Shown: positions 26,161 through 35,625, counted from the first letter of the stretch. The stretch is 50,820 nucleotides of DNA from Clostridia bacterium (GCA_017508485.1 JAFVYV010000015.1:1-50820); one strand, 5' to 3'. A program made the numbers and translations. The notes: generated from the letters alone by a model not told the origin.

Positions 26161-27432
26161 ATGAAAGCAAATTTACAAGAAAAATTTAAGAATAGAAAGA
26201 TTAAAAGTCCTGACCCTGTACTTGCAAAAGCAGTTGCTTTTGGTTTTAAACAAGTTTCTAAAAAAAGGAACGTTGTTTTTGAGTATAGCGACGACTATTT
26301 AGAAATTAAAGATAAGCAAGTAGTTTATCTTTGTCAACATAGGTCTTCTGACGATTATATATACGTTTTTGCAGGACTTTCTAACACCAACGTACACGTT
26401 TTGTGTGGTATGCAAAACGTTTTTCAAAAATATCTTTACACCCTTTTAAAAAGGCTTGGCGTTATTGCTAAATACCTTTACCAACCTGATATGCTATCTA
26501 TTAAACAAATTTTACAAGCCAAAAAACTTGGTGGTAGCATTATGGTCTTCCCTGAAGGTATTCAGTCAACAAGTGGCTCAACGCACCCTATTAACCCTGC
26601 TACTTTAAAATTCGTTTGCAAAATGGCTTTACCCGTTGTACTTGTAAAGGTTAAAGGGTCTTATTTTACAAAAACAAGATACAGTAGGGATATTAAAAAG
26701 GGTCAAATTACCGTTAGTTATTCAAAACTTTTTGATACGGAAGATTTTAAAAACCTTTCTGAAGAAGAACTTTATACAAAAATGTTTGAAAACTTTAAGT
26801 ATAACGAGTTTGAAGAACATAAAAACGATAAGATAGAGTTTATTGGTGAAAAGCCTAATATTGACGGGCTTGACAACATTATTTATAAATGCCCTTGCTG
26901 TAATGGTGAAAATAATTTTGTGGTAGAAAACGATACTATGACCTGCAAAAACTGTGGGCTAAAGGTTAAAATGGATAATTACTACAACCTACTACCAGTT
27001 AACAAAGATTTACCGTTTGAAAACGTTGATAAGTGGTACAAGTGGCAAAGAAAGGAAGTTAAAAAAGAAATTTTAGACGATAACTTTTCTCTTTCTGCTA
27101 AAGTTAGGCTTAATACGATAAACCCTACTAAACTTACCAAAAACTATTCCCTTTTAAATATTGGCGAAGGGGTTATTACTTTAACTAACAAAGGTTTAAG
27201 GTACGTTGGTAGTAGATATGATGAAAAGGTTGACCTTTTCTTTGATGCAAAGGCGCTTTACTCACTTTCTATTTCACTTGCATACGACTTTGATTTTTAT
27301 TATAAAAACGAATATTTTAACTTTAAACTTTTAGAAAACCAAAAACTTATGACTAAATGGATGTTAGCGACTGAAGAAATTCACAGTCTTTGCGACCCTG
27401 CTTGGGCAGACGCTAATAAGTGGGTGTATTAA
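26161..27432 (+). CDS. PlsC-like acyltransferase domain protein with zinc ribbon
   Basis: The 423-residue protein contains a glycerolphosphate-acyltransferase fold in its first 220 residues. HRSSDD (around 60-65) is the H-X4-D catalytic motif, MVFPEGIQSTSGS (around 128) is block III, and LPVVLVKVKGSYF is block IV. A C4 zinc ribbon (CPCC ... CKNC, residues about 245-272) follows, then a beta-rich C-terminal region of unknown role. Probably it acylates lysophosphatidate or a related lipid at the membrane. It has no Shine-Dalgarno site before ATG. The next gene overlaps its stop by one base. Confidence 0.8.
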   Translation: MKANLQEKFKNRKIKSPDPVLAKAVAFGFKQVSKKRNVVFEYSDDYLEIKDKQVVYLCQHRSSDDYIYVFAGLSNTNVHVLCGMQNVFQKYLYTLLKRLGVIAKYLYQPDMLSIKQILQAKKLGGSIMVFPEGIQSTSGSTHPINPATLKFVCKMALPVVLVKVKGSYFTKTRYSRDIKKGQITVSYSKLFDTEDFKNLSEEELYTKMFENFKYNEFEEHKNDKIEFIGEKPNIDGLDNIIYKCPCCNGENNFVVENDTMTCKNCGLKVKMDNYYNLLPVNKDLPFENVDKWYKWQRKEVKKEILDDNFSLSAKVRLNTINPTKLTKNYSLLNIGEGVITLTNKGLRYVGSRYDEKVDLFFDAKALYSLSISLAYDFDFYYKNEYFNFKLLENQKLMTKWMLATEEIHSLCDPAWADANKWVY

Positions 27433-28172
27433 TGGCAAAATTAACAAAGAAAAATATTGCGTTATTAGTTATATCTGCAATCGTTATTTTAACAATATTA
27501 GTTTTTTCATTATTAAATTGGGAAACTATAGTCTTTTTATTTAAGCAAATTACAACTGGTGCTGACATAGTTAAAGAATACGTTGAAGATTTAGGGATAC
27601 TTGGAATACTTTGTATTTCCCTTGTTATAATTATTTGTTTCTTCTTCCCCTTTATATCTTCAGTACCTATTCAACTTGCATCTGCCGTTACTTACGGCTT
27701 ACCTTTTGCAACCGTACACGTTGCTCTTTCATTTTTTATTGCAAGTCAACTTGTATTTTTATTTACGCGTACCGTTAGAATTTTTAGTTCTAAAAAACGC
27801 ATTGAAAAGAGAAAGGCTTTAGAAGAAAAGATAAAAAATAGTAAAAGAAGTATTTATTCCTTCATACTACTTGCTTATTTACTACCTTTCGTACCGTTTT
27901 TCTTGATACATATGGTTGCGGCAAATAGTGGTATGCCTTGGTGGAAGTATATGCTTATCACCCTTTTTGGACCGTTACCGGACATTATTATTACTTTATG
28001 GGTAGGTGTAAAGATTACGACTGGCGCAACTAACCCTATACTTTCTTACGTATTGTTATTAGTAATTCTTGCTTGCGTTGTTTTATCTATCATATTTAAA
28101 GAAAGAGTTATTAATTTTATATTTAAACCAAAAGATGAATTAAAGGAAATTAAAGAAAATGAAAAACAATAA
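27432..28172 (+). CDS. TVP38/TMEM64 (VTT-domain) membrane protein
   Basis: The 246-residue protein has about six membrane segments and the VTT/SNARE-associated (DedA-like) core: FFFPFISSVPIQLASAVTYG and LLAYLLPFVPFFLIHMVAANSGM with the reentrant-loop prolines, then WWKYMLITLFGPLPD. VTT proteins are proposed lipid scramblases or transporters. That fits its coupling to an acyltransferase, whose stop overlaps this ATG (TAATG). A GTG four codons earlier is possible but lies within the upstream gene. Its end overlaps the next gene by 14 bp. Confidence 0.8.
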   Translation: MAKLTKKNIALLVISAIVILTILVFSLLNWETIVFLFKQITTGADIVKEYVEDLGILGILCISLVIIICFFFPFISSVPIQLASAVTYGLPFATVHVALSFFIASQLVFLFTRTVRIFSSKKRIEKRKALEEKIKNSKRSIYSFILLAYLLPFVPFFLIHMVAANSGMPWWKYMLITLFGPLPDIIITLWVGVKITTGATNPILSYVLLLVILACVVLSIIFKERVINFIFKPKDELKEIKENEKQ

Positions 28173-29574
28173 AGACGTTTTTGAAGTTAAGTTTGGCTTA
28201 AAAAGTTTTTTAACCGTTTGTGGAATTTTGCTTGGAATTATGATTCTTGTAGGTGTTTTAACCTTTGTTATCCCTGCAGGTGAGTATTCTGTTGACGCTG
28301 ATGGCAAAATTATTGCAGACTCTTTCCATTTGCTTGAAAATTCAACAAGGCTTCCTGTTTGGCGTTGGTTTACTGCCCCTATTGAAGCGCTAATTTTTGG
28401 CGAAGGAAACTTTAATATAATTCAAATTATTTTAGTTCTTCTTTTCTTAGGTGGTACTTTTAAGATTTTAGATAGAACGGGTTCGCTTAACGCATTAGTT
28501 CAACTTATTATTCATAAATTCTACAAAAAGCGTTATCTACTTATTTGGATTATAACCTTATTTATGATGCTACTTGCTTCATTTTTTGGTCTTCAAGAAG
28601 AATTACTTATACTATTCCCTATCTTCTTAGTTTTTGCAAGGGCTATGAAGTGGAGTAAGGTACAAGCAATCAGTTTAATTCTTATAACTACTGGCGTTGG
28701 CTTTACGACTGCAACCTTTAACCCTTTTACTATTGGTATTGCATCTGAACTTGCCGGTGTTAGCATTTTAAGTGGACTTTGGTACAGAGCAATAATCTTT
28801 GTTGTTTTATACTTTTTAACTTCGCTTTATTTAGTTTTTATGGCTAAAAGAGATGAAAAGAAAAATTTATATGCTGATGAAGAAACGGCTTTTGAAGAAA
28901 TAACTAAAGAAGAACTTGCAGATTTTTCTAAAAAATCAACTAAAGTTATAATTTTATTCCTAACCGTTTTAGCAGTTATCGTGTTAGCATCAGTTATTCC
29001 ACCTGTTGCCGACCTTGGAATTGGTATGCTTTTAATGGCTGTAACCTTTGTGGTAGGTGCGTTTATTATAGGCTTAAAAGACTTAAGCGCTAAAGAAACT
29101 TTTAAGGCGTTTTTACAAGGTGTTAAAGATTTAGCACCTTCAATAGTTATCATTTTACTTGCGTTTAGCGTAAAGTATATTGCTGATAACGGTAGCATTT
29201 TACATACTATTTTCTACCATTGTCATAAATATATTTCAGGTCAATCGCCTTACGTTGCAGTAATTTTATTGTATATTTTAATTTTAGTGTTTGAGTTCTT
29301 TATTCCAGGCTCACTTGCTAAAGCGCTACTTTTAATTCCACTACTTACTATTGCGCCTATACCTAACATTAGCGTTAACATAATTTTACTTGCCTTCCTT
29401 TTTGGCGATGGATACACCAACATTTTATACCCTACTTGTGGAACTCTTTTAGTTGGACTTTCACTTGCAGAAGTTAGTTTTGCTACTTGGCTTAAAAAGA
29501 CTGCGCTATTTCAGTTAGCACTATTTATTATATCAGTTGGTTTCTTACTTCTTGCAGTATATATCGGGTTATAA
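28159..29574 (+). CDS. YfcC-family transporter
   Basis: The 471-residue membrane protein has about 12 segments and the N-terminal FVIPAGEYSVDADG motif of the YfcC/ArcD-like family (ion transporter superfamily), plus FFGLQEELLILFPIFL and the TTATFNPFTIGIA re-entrant motif, with FIPGSLAKALLLIPLL in the C half. Members are predicted amino-acid or C4-dicarboxylate carriers; the substrate here is not evident. It is the third gene of the acyltransferase-VTT-YfcC operon and is followed by a strong terminator. Confidence 0.82.
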   Translation: MKNNKDVFEVKFGLKSFLTVCGILLGIMILVGVLTFVIPAGEYSVDADGKIIADSFHLLENSTRLPVWRWFTAPIEALIFGEGNFNIIQIILVLLFLGGTFKILDRTGSLNALVQLIIHKFYKKRYLLIWIITLFMMLLASFFGLQEELLILFPIFLVFARAMKWSKVQAISLILITTGVGFTTATFNPFTIGIASELAGVSILSGLWYRAIIFVVLYFLTSLYLVFMAKRDEKKNLYADEETAFEEITKEELADFSKKSTKVIILFLTVLAVIVLASVIPPVADLGIGMLLMAVTFVVGAFIIGLKDLSAKETFKAFLQGVKDLAPSIVIILLAFSVKYIADNGSILHTIFYHCHKYISGQSPYVAVILLYILILVFEFFIPGSLAKALLLIPLLTIAPIPNISVNIILLAFLFGDGYTNILYPTCGTLLVGLSLAEVSFATWLKKTALFQLALFIISVGFLLLAVYIGL

Positions 29575-29587
29575 AACTTAAAAAAAT

Positions 29588-29620
29588 AAAACGGTTAGTT
29601 TGTGCTAACCGTTTTTTTTA
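29588..29620 (+). terminator. terminator between the YfcC-type gene and sigG
   Basis: AAACGGTTAG and CTAACCGTTT form a 10-bp stem followed by TTTTTTT. On the minus strand an A/T tract is also present, so it may serve sigG as well. Confidence 0.88.
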
Positions 29621-29628
29621 TGCCCTTT

Positions 29629-30402
29629 TTAGGCTTGTATTAAGTTTTTAATTTCCTTTAAGGCGTTCTTTTCAAGCCTACTTACTTGCGCTTGTGATAT
29701 GCCTACTGCCCTACTTATTTCCGTTTGCGTTTTGCCTACGTAATATCTTAAAAATAAAATTTTACGCTCCCTTTCGCCTAACCTTTCTATCGCACTATTT
29801 AGGGCTAACTTTTCCGTCCAGTTTTCATCTGTGTTCTTTTCATCACCTATTTGGTCCATTAGTAAAAGATTGTCGCCGTCTTTACTGTAAACGGGGTCAT
29901 ATAAAGAAAGTGGGTCTGCAATCGCATCTAACGCATAAACTACTTCTGATAGGGCAACTTGCATTTTTTCTGCAATACTGTTTAAGGAAACTTCCTTTTT
30001 GTCCTTTTCAAGTTCGTTCCTTGTTTTTAGCACTTGATATGCCGTGTCCCTTATGCTCCTACTTACCCTTAAAGAGTTAGAACAGCGAAGAAATCTTTTT
30101 ATTTCCCCTATAATCATTGGTACTGCGTAGGTGGAAAACTTTACGCCAAAAGAAGTGTCAAAGTTGTCTAGCGCCTTTATTAAGCCTATGCTACCTGCTT
30201 GGAAGACGTCGTCTAAATTATTGGTCTTTAACTTAAAGCGTTTTATAACCGAAAGCACAAGCCTAAAATTGGCAACAATAAACCTTTCTCTTGCTAGGTT
30301 ATCCCCTTGTTTTAGTTTTACAAGTAATGCGCTAGTTTCTTCTTCCGTTAGTCTTGGTAGGGTAGCCGTATTTACCCCACAGATTACTACTTTACTACTC
30401 AT
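29629..30402 (-). CDS. sigG: RNA polymerase sporulation sigma factor SigG
   Basis: The 257-residue late forespore sigma factor opens with KVVICGVNTATLPRLTEEE, the SigG signature. Region 2 (FRLVLSVIKRFKLK, DDVFQAGSIGLIKALDNFD, FSTYAVPMIIGEIKRFLR), region 3 (SLRVSRSIRDTAYQVL) and region 4 (LGERERKILFLRYY, GISQAQVSRLEKNALKEI) are complete. TAGGAGG precedes the ATG. It lies 61 bp downstream of sigE, the conserved spoIIGA-sigE-sigG order. In B. subtilis sigG is transcribed by SigF and itself; no promoter was assigned here. Confidence 0.96.
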   Translation of the reverse strand: MSSKVVICGVNTATLPRLTEEETSALLVKLKQGDNLARERFIVANFRLVLSVIKRFKLKTNNLDDVFQAGSIGLIKALDNFDTSFGVKFSTYAVPMIIGEIKRFLRCSNSLRVSRSIRDTAYQVLKTRNELEKDKKEVSLNSIAEKMQVALSEVVYALDAIADPLSLYDPVYSKDGDNLLLMDQIGDEKNTDENWTEKLALNSAIERLGERERKILFLRYYVGKTQTEISRAVGISQAQVSRLEKNALKEIKNLIQA

Positions 30403-30463
30403 CTTTACCTCCTATGTACTTAAAGATGGTGGTAAAGTATTATTTTGACCTACTTTTTTAATT

Positions 30464-31171
30464 TTATACCATTTTTGAAAACTCTTTTTTTAGCCTAGTT
30501 ATTATCTTTTTTTCTAAACGGCTTATATAACTTTGTGAAATGCCAAGCATATCGGCTACTTCTCTTTGCGTTTTTTCTTCTCCAACTAGTCCGTAGCGAA
30601 GTTCCATAATTTCTTTTTCCCTTCCAGTTAGTTTACTAAGGGCTACGTCTAAAAGTTCTCTTTCAACCTTTCTTTCAATCTTTTTGTAAACCATATCGCT
30701 ATCCGTACCCATTACGTCGGAAAGGACTAGTTCGTTGCCTTCTGAGTCGGTGTTTATAGGGTCTTCTAAAGATACTTCTGCCTTTAGTTTAACAGTCTTT
30801 CTTAAGTGCATTAAAATTTCGTTTTCAATACACCTTGATGCGTAGGTTGCTAGTTTTATGCTCTTGTCCGGCTTAAAAGAGTTTACTGCTTTAATTAGCC
30901 CTATTGCGCCAACGGAAATTAGGTCGTCAAGGTCAACTCCACTACTTTCAAAACGGCGAGATATGTAAACTACAAGGCGAAGGTTATGTTCTATCAGTTT
31001 TTCTTTTGCTTCCTTTTCTCCGTTGACTAAATCTTCTATCACTTTGCTTTCTTCATCTTCAGTTAAAGGGGTTGGTAGGGCTTCGCCACCACCTATATAG
31101 TTTATTTGGTTAGAGTAAAGGTTGAACTTTTTTAATAATTCTTTTACCTTTAAGATAAGTCTTTTAAGCAT
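30464..31171 (-). CDS. sigE: RNA polymerase sporulation sigma factor SigE (pro-SigE)
   Basis: The 235-residue mother-cell sigma factor keeps the pro-sequence: an amphipathic leader, then [18 protein letters not shown], where SpoIIGA cleaves in homologues. Region 2 ([51 protein letters not shown]) and region 4 ([31 protein letters not shown]) are complete. Its start lies 22 bp inside the end of spoIIGA, so translation is coupled to the protease that activates it. Confidence 0.97.
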   Translation of the reverse strand: MLKRLILKVKELLKKFNLYSNQINYIGGGEALPTPLTEDEESKVIEDLVNGEKEAKEKLIEHNLRLVVYISRRFESSGVDLDDLISVGAIGLIKAVNSFKPDKSIKLATYASRCIENEILMHLRKTVKLKAEVSLEDPINTDSEGNELVLSDVMGTDSDMVYKKIERKVERELLDVALSKLTGREKEIMELRYGLVGEEKTQREVADMLGISQSYISRLEKKIITRLKKEFSKMV

Positions 31172-31955
31172 TTCGTTTCCTCCAAAATTTTGCTATGTAG
31201 TATTACGTCATATTCTACGCAAGAAAGGGTGTTAGATATTCCTAAACGCACCTTTGAAAGTGATATTTTTTCCTTTAAGTTTATTTCTACTTTATCTACC
31301 GTAAAGGTTGGAATTTTGCTTTTACCTAAAACGGTGGTCGTTTCTATCCACTCTAAGTTTTTTAACGAAGTGATATCTATTAGTTTTAAGGCTAACTTTT
31401 TGTCTATTATTAAAACGGGATTTCCTACTTTATCGTACAAGTTGTTGCCCGTATCGTAAAAGGCTTTAGCGAGTACTTTTTTATCTCCGTTAAAAAGGTT
31501 GCAGTCAACTATGTTTTTTAGCACTTCCCCCTTTTTGTTAAATAGGGTTATAACCTTTTTGCTTAGTTTAATTAAAGCGTAGCAAGGAATAAATATTGTT
31601 GCCACTACTAGTTCGCTTTTATTTATATTAAAAAGTTCTAAAATGCCTAAAACAGAGCCACCTAATAAAAATGTATAACTTAAGAAGACTATATAAGTTG
31701 TCAAAAAAGTAGAAAAATTTTTGAATTTTGTAGATAACAGCACTATTATTAAGCCACTTACTACTTTAATTAAAATTAAAAAAAGGGTTGGAACTTTTAG
31801 TAAAGGCATTAAAAGTGCAAAAAAAGCGCCTAAAAAAGCGCAAATAAAAGTCGCCAAAACTTAACCTTGTTTTTTGTTAAAACAAGGGTAAATTTTAGCA
31901 ACCAGTAATCAATTAATATATTGTCTATTAACGCATATTCAATATAAACTACCAT
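31150..31955 (-). CDS. spoIIGA: SpoIIGA, sigma-E processing protease, frameshifted in its first membrane segment
   Basis: The C-terminal domain holds the aspartic-protease motif [18 protein letters not shown] (catalytic Asp in DTGN). Several membrane helices precede it. The continuous frame is open only from a TTG at 31857 (235 residues). However, an ATG at 31955 opens a frame coding [20 protein letters not shown] and on to KFWRLLF, which matches the SpoIIGA N terminus and then hits a stop at 31830-31832. One added T in the run near 31843-31846 fuses both into 268 residues, the expected length. The base is either lost in the organism or miscalled in the assembly. Confidence 0.88.
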
Positions 31956-32217
31956 AAAGGCACTTTAACACTTTTTTGTATGCGTTTTTTAGTGGTTTAT
32001 ATTGTTTTTTGGTTATTTTTGAACTTTTTTATAAAAGGTTTAGATGCGAGTTTGACAAGGCTCGGCAAACATTTCTCATAACAATTACTTTATCTAAAAG
32101 GGTTAGATGCGAGTCAGAGGCGTAAAGCGAAATCTTTTATGCAAGGCGCGTACGCCTGTACGCAACTAAGTAAAAGATAAGATTTGCGACTATCACGAAG
32201 CATATAAGCCTTTTAAC
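31956..32217. other. 262-bp gap with palindromic repeat element
   Basis: No gene is seen between spoIIGA and hemW. TTAGATGCGAG occurs twice (32040-32050 and 32103-32113). From 32096 to 32215 the sequence is an imperfect palindrome around GCGTACGCCTGTACGC: TAAAAGGGTTAGATGC on the left mirrors CATATAAGCCTTTTA on the right, and AAATCTTTTA mirrors TAAAAGATAAGATTT. It directly abuts the hemW stop. It resembles a MITE- or REP-like hairpin; the spoIIGA promoter should also lie in this gap but was not found. Confidence 0.6.
32096..32215. repeat. imperfect 120-bp palindrome (MITE- or REP-like)
   Basis: The left and right arms are complementary in blocks over about 50 bp each, with a nested GCGTA/TACGC hairpin at the centre. 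There is no coding frame. Base composition at the centre (GC-rich) differs from the AT-rich flanks. Confidence 0.55.
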
Positions 32218-33336
32218 TTATTTCATAAAGTCCATTATTATATGATTTTGTACGTAAAGGTATTCATCTTTTATGCTTAAGTATCCGTCGTTTAGGTCTA
32301 AAACCTTTTCGTTCTTTTTTAATACGTCTTTATATCTAGTTAAAAAGTTTTCTTTAAACAAAACTTCAAACTTGTTGATATTTATGCCTTCTTTTGTGCG
32401 AAGTCCAAGCATAATAAACTCAAACATAGCGTCTTCTAGTTCTATTATATCTGAAGAAATTTCCGGCTTTTTGTTTAGAATAACTAAGTTCATATACTCG
32501 TCAATCTTAAAACTGTTAGTAAAACGGCGTTCATCAATAAAACTTGATGCTGATACGCCAAAACCTATGTATTCCCCCCTTCTCCAGTAGTTTAAGTTGT
32601 GGCGAGATTCATAGCCTAAACTAGCAAAGTTTGAAACTTCGTATCTATAAAGCCCTAAACTTTCTAAATACTTGTACGCTTCTTCATAAATTTCGCCTAC
32701 TTCGTCATCAGAAAGTAGTTCGCCGTTAAGGTAGTTTGTGTAAATTGGCGTTCCAACTTCAGGTGTTAATGCGTACATTGAAATATGTTTTACGCCACCT
32801 GCAACTGCTAAATCAATGCTCTTTTTAACCTTTTCAATAGTTTGATTTTCAAGTCCTAATAAAATATCGGCGCTAAAATTTTCAAACCCTTCCCTTTTAA
32901 GCATTGAAGTGCAAAGTAAAAAGTCTTTTGCAGTATGAATTCTGTTTAGTTTTTCTAAATCTTCGTTCCAGCCTGACTGTAAACCTATGCTAAAACGGTT
33001 GATACCTGCTTTTTTGTAGATTTTTAAGTTTTCTTCCGTAAGCGTTCCTGGGTTTACTTCTAAAGTGATTTCTGCATTTTCAGTTAAATTATAACACTTT
33101 TTTATTTGGTTCATTGCCCCTAAAATGTGTTCGGGTTTAACGAAAGAAGGCGTACCGCCACCAAAGTACACGGTGTTAAAGGTGTACTCTTTAAGTTCTT
33201 CCTTTCTACCTAACATTTCACGGTAAAGACAGGCAAAATACGCTTCTTCTTTGCCGATTTCTTTTGGATATGATGCAAAATCACAATAGGTGCATTTTTG
33301 TTTACAAAATGGTACGTGTATATATATTCCTGCCAT
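32218..33336 (-). CDS. hemW: radical SAM heme chaperone HemW
   Basis: The 372-residue protein has the radical-SAM cluster motif CKQKCTYCDF (CX3CX2C, near residue 10), FGGGTPSF, LEVNPGTL, GINRFSIGLQSG and LNYWRRGEYIGFGVSA, all typical of HemW (formerly HemN-like). HemW inserts heme into apoproteins and lacks the coproporphyrinogen oxidase N-terminal cysteine. It is likely cytoplasmic and membrane-associated. Its ATG is one base after the lepA stop, giving the lepA-hemW pair common in Firmicutes. Confidence 0.93.
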   Translation of the reverse strand: MAGIYIHVPFCKQKCTYCDFASYPKEIGKEEAYFACLYREMLGRKEELKEYTFNTVYFGGGTPSFVKPEHILGAMNQIKKCYNLTENAEITLEVNPGTLTEENLKIYKKAGINRFSIGLQSGWNEDLEKLNRIHTAKDFLLCTSMLKREGFENFSADILLGLENQTIEKVKKSIDLAVAGGVKHISMYALTPEVGTPIYTNYLNGELLSDDEVGEIYEEAYKYLESLGLYRYEVSNFASLGYESRHNLNYWRRGEYIGFGVSASSFIDERRFTNSFKIDEYMNLVILNKKPEISSDIIELEDAMFEFIMLGLRTKEGININKFEVLFKENFLTRYKDVLKKNEKVLDLNDGYLSIKDEYLYVQNHIIMDFMK

Positions 33337-33337
33337 C

Positions 33338-35149
33338 TTACTTGTTATCCGTTTTTAATATCGTTATAAATGCTTCACTTGGTATTTCTACGCTACCGAT
33401 AGAACGCATTTTCTTTTTACCTTCTTTTTGCTTTTCAAGAAGTTTTTTCTTTCTGGTTACGTCGCCACCGTAACATTTTGCTAAAACGTCTTTTCTGTAC
33501 GCCTTAACAGTTTCTCTTGCGATAATTTTGCCACCGATTACTGCTTGAATTGGTATTTCAAACATTTGTCTTGGAATAACTTCTTTTAGTTTTTCAGCAA
33601 TTGCTCTACCCCTTTCGTAAGCCTTTTCTTTATGAACGATAATTGAAAGGGCATCACAAATTTCACCGTTTAATAGCATATCAAGTTTAACAAGGTCGCT
33701 TTTTTGATATTCTGCTATTTCATAGTCAAATGACGCATAGCCACGAGTTCTTGATTTTAAACTGTCAAAGAAGTCGTAAATAATTTCGTTAAGTGGTAAA
33801 ACGTACTTCATTTCTACCCTTAACTTATCTAAATAAACAAGGTCTTTATAAACACCACGTTTTTGTTGGCAAAGTTCCATTATTGCGCCAACGTATTCCG
33901 GTGGAGAAAAGATACTTGCGTTTATCATAGGTTCTTCAATATAATCAATTTCCGTTACTGGTGGTAGGTGCGTTGGATTGTCAACGTTCATTACGCTACC
34001 GTCCGTTTTGTGTACTAAATATGATACTGAAGGTGCCGTTGTTACTATGTCAAGGTCAAACTCACGTTCTAACCTTTCTTGTATTACTTCCATATGAAGT
34101 AAACCTAAAAATCCACATCTAAAACCAAAACCTAACGCAACTGAGTTATCTGCTTCAAAGGTTAAAGATGCGTCGTTTAGTTTAAGTTTAAGTAGTGCGT
34201 CTTTTAGGTCGTTAAATCTACTGCCGTCAAGTGGATATACGCCAGAGAAAACAACTGGTAATACCTTTTTGTAGCCTGGTAGTGGCTTTGGTGTTGCGTT
34301 GCCTACTTCCGTTATAGTGTCGCCTACTGCGATATCTTCAATACTCTTTATACTTGCCGCAATATAGCCAACTTCACCTGCTTTTAATGATGCTTTTGGC
34401 GTTAGTTTTGGTGAGAAAACGCCAACTTCCGTTACGTCAAATTCTTTTGGCGACATAAAAGTTTTAATTTTTGTGCCTATCTTAACTTCGCCGTCAACTA
34501 TTCTAACAAAACATATTACGCCTTTAAAATTATCGTAATAACTGTCAAATATAAGTGCTTTTAACGGGCCTTCTTCATCTCCTTGTGGTGGTGGAAAACT
34601 TGTTACAACGCTTTCTAACACGTCACATATATTAAGCCCTTCTTTTGCAGAAATTTTTGGACAGTTCATTGCTTCAAGCCCTATGATATCTTCAATTTCT
34701 TTTGCAACTTCAGTAGGTCTTGCAGATTGAAGGTCAATTTTGTTTATAACAGGCATAATTTCAAGGTTGTTTTCAAGCGCTAAATATACGTTTGCAAGTG
34801 TTTGCGCTTCTACCCCTTGTGATGCGTCAACAATTAAAATTGCACCTTCACAAGCGGCAAGTGACCTTGATACTTCATAAGTAAAGTCAACGTGGCCTGG
34901 TGTATCTATTAAGTTAAAAGTATATTCCTTTCCATCTTTTGCAGTATAGAACATTCTAACAGGGGTTAGTTTTATGGTTATGCCCCTTTCCCTTTCTAAG
35001 TCCATAGAGTCAAGAAGTTGTTCTTCCATTTCTCTACTGCTTACTTGACCGGTTTGTTCCATAAGCCTATCAGCAAGGGTTGACTTACCGTGGTCAATAT
35101 GCGCTATTATGCAAAAATTACGAATATTTTCACTTGGGTTTTTTGACAT
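33338..35149 (-). CDS. lepA: elongation factor 4 (LepA)
   Basis: The 603-residue ribosome-bound GTPase has G1 [10 protein letters not shown] (near residue 14), G3 DTPGHVDF, G4 NKIDL and the LepA-specific C-terminal domain ending in [19 protein letters not shown]. Domain order is GTPase, domain II, III, V, CTD, as in the family. GAAGGA precedes the ATG. It back-translocates or remodels stalled ribosomes. Codon use is typical of the window. Confidence 0.97.
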   Translation of the reverse strand: MSKNPSENIRNFCIIAHIDHGKSTLADRLMEQTGQVSSREMEEQLLDSMDLERERGITIKLTPVRMFYTAKDGKEYTFNLIDTPGHVDFTYEVSRSLAACEGAILIVDASQGVEAQTLANVYLALENNLEIMPVINKIDLQSARPTEVAKEIEDIIGLEAMNCPKISAKEGLNICDVLESVVTSFPPPQGDEEGPLKALIFDSYYDNFKGVICFVRIVDGEVKIGTKIKTFMSPKEFDVTEVGVFSPKLTPKASLKAGEVGYIAASIKSIEDIAVGDTITEVGNATPKPLPGYKKVLPVVFSGVYPLDGSRFNDLKDALLKLKLNDASLTFEADNSVALGFGFRCGFLGLLHMEVIQERLEREFDLDIVTTAPSVSYLVHKTDGSVMNVDNPTHLPPVTEIDYIEEPMINASIFSPPEYVGAIMELCQQKRGVYKDLVYLDKLRVEMKYVLPLNEIIYDFFDSLKSRTRGYASFDYEIAEYQKSDLVKLDMLLNGEICDALSIIVHKEKAYERGRAIAEKLKEVIPRQMFEIPIQAVIGGKIIARETVKAYRKDVLAKCYGGDVTRKKKLLEKQKEGKKKMRSIGSVEIPSEAFITILKTDNK

Positions 35150-35320
35150 AAAAAATCCTTCTTTTTTATAATTTTAACTATTTTATTTTAATATAAAACT
35201 TTTAATTTAGCAAGTACTTAACTGATAAAATAGGCGGATATTATTATTTTTGAAAATATTTATACTAAAAACTTGCTTTAATTAAAAATATGTGATAATA
35301 TTTTTAGGCAAACAAGTTTT
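35150..35320. other. AT-rich gap upstream of lepA
   Basis: About 170 bp with no open frame. The lepA promoter should lie here on the minus strand. No confident hexamer pair or hairpin was seen. Confidence 0.4.
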
Positions 35321-35355
35321 AATTTTATAACCACGCTGGTGTGGCTAATAAAATT
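35321..35355 (+). repeat. broken tRNA 5' copy 1 inside a hairpin
   Basis: ACGCTGGTGTGGCT (35333-35346) equals the first bases of the tRNA-Thr downstream. The fragment is framed by AATTTTAT (35321-35328) and ATAAAATT (35348-35355), so it sits in a hairpin whose stem includes CCAC/GTGG. Confidence 0.6.
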
Positions 35356-35364
35356 ATAAACCAC

Positions 35365-35395
35365 AAAAATATATACGCTGGTGTGGCTCAGTCGG
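35365..35395 (+). repeat. broken tRNA 5' copy 2 with its upstream flank
   Basis: A 31-bp stretch identical to 35533-35563, covering 12 bp upstream and 19 bp of tRNA-Thr up to the D-loop. After GTCGG the sequence diverges into about 90 bp of hairpin-rich DNA. In that DNA TCGGTAGAGC, the next part of the tRNA, appears in inverse orientation at 35478-35487. Confidence 0.8.
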
Positions 35396-35544
35396 GGCGA
35401 CGCGTTAAACAAACAGTTGATAACTGTTTGTAGCCAAAGCCGACAAAGGCTATGCCTGAAGTCTGGAAGAGCCTTAGGCTCTACCGAAACTTTTTAGAAA
35501 AAATTAAACTTGTTATAAAACGCAAAAACGTTAAAAATATATAC

Positions 35545-35620
35545 GCTGGTGTGGCTCAGTCGGTAGAGCAGCTGATTCGTAATCAGCAGGTCGCAGGTTC
35601 AAGTCCCGTCACCAGCTCCA
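35545..35620 (+). tRNA. tRNA-Thr (CGU anticodon)
   Basis: The 76-nt cloverleaf has an encoded CCA. The acceptor arms GCTGGTG/CACCAGC pair fully, the D arm is GGCTCAGTCGGTAGAGC, the anticodon stem is GCTGA/TCAGC with loop TTCGTAA (anticodon CGT, reading ACG Thr codons), and the T loop is TTCAAGT. The T stem GCAGG/CCCGT has one A-C mismatch, where homologues have G-C or A-T. Several broken copies of its 5' part precede it. Confidence 0.93.
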
Positions 35621-35625
35621 AATCT

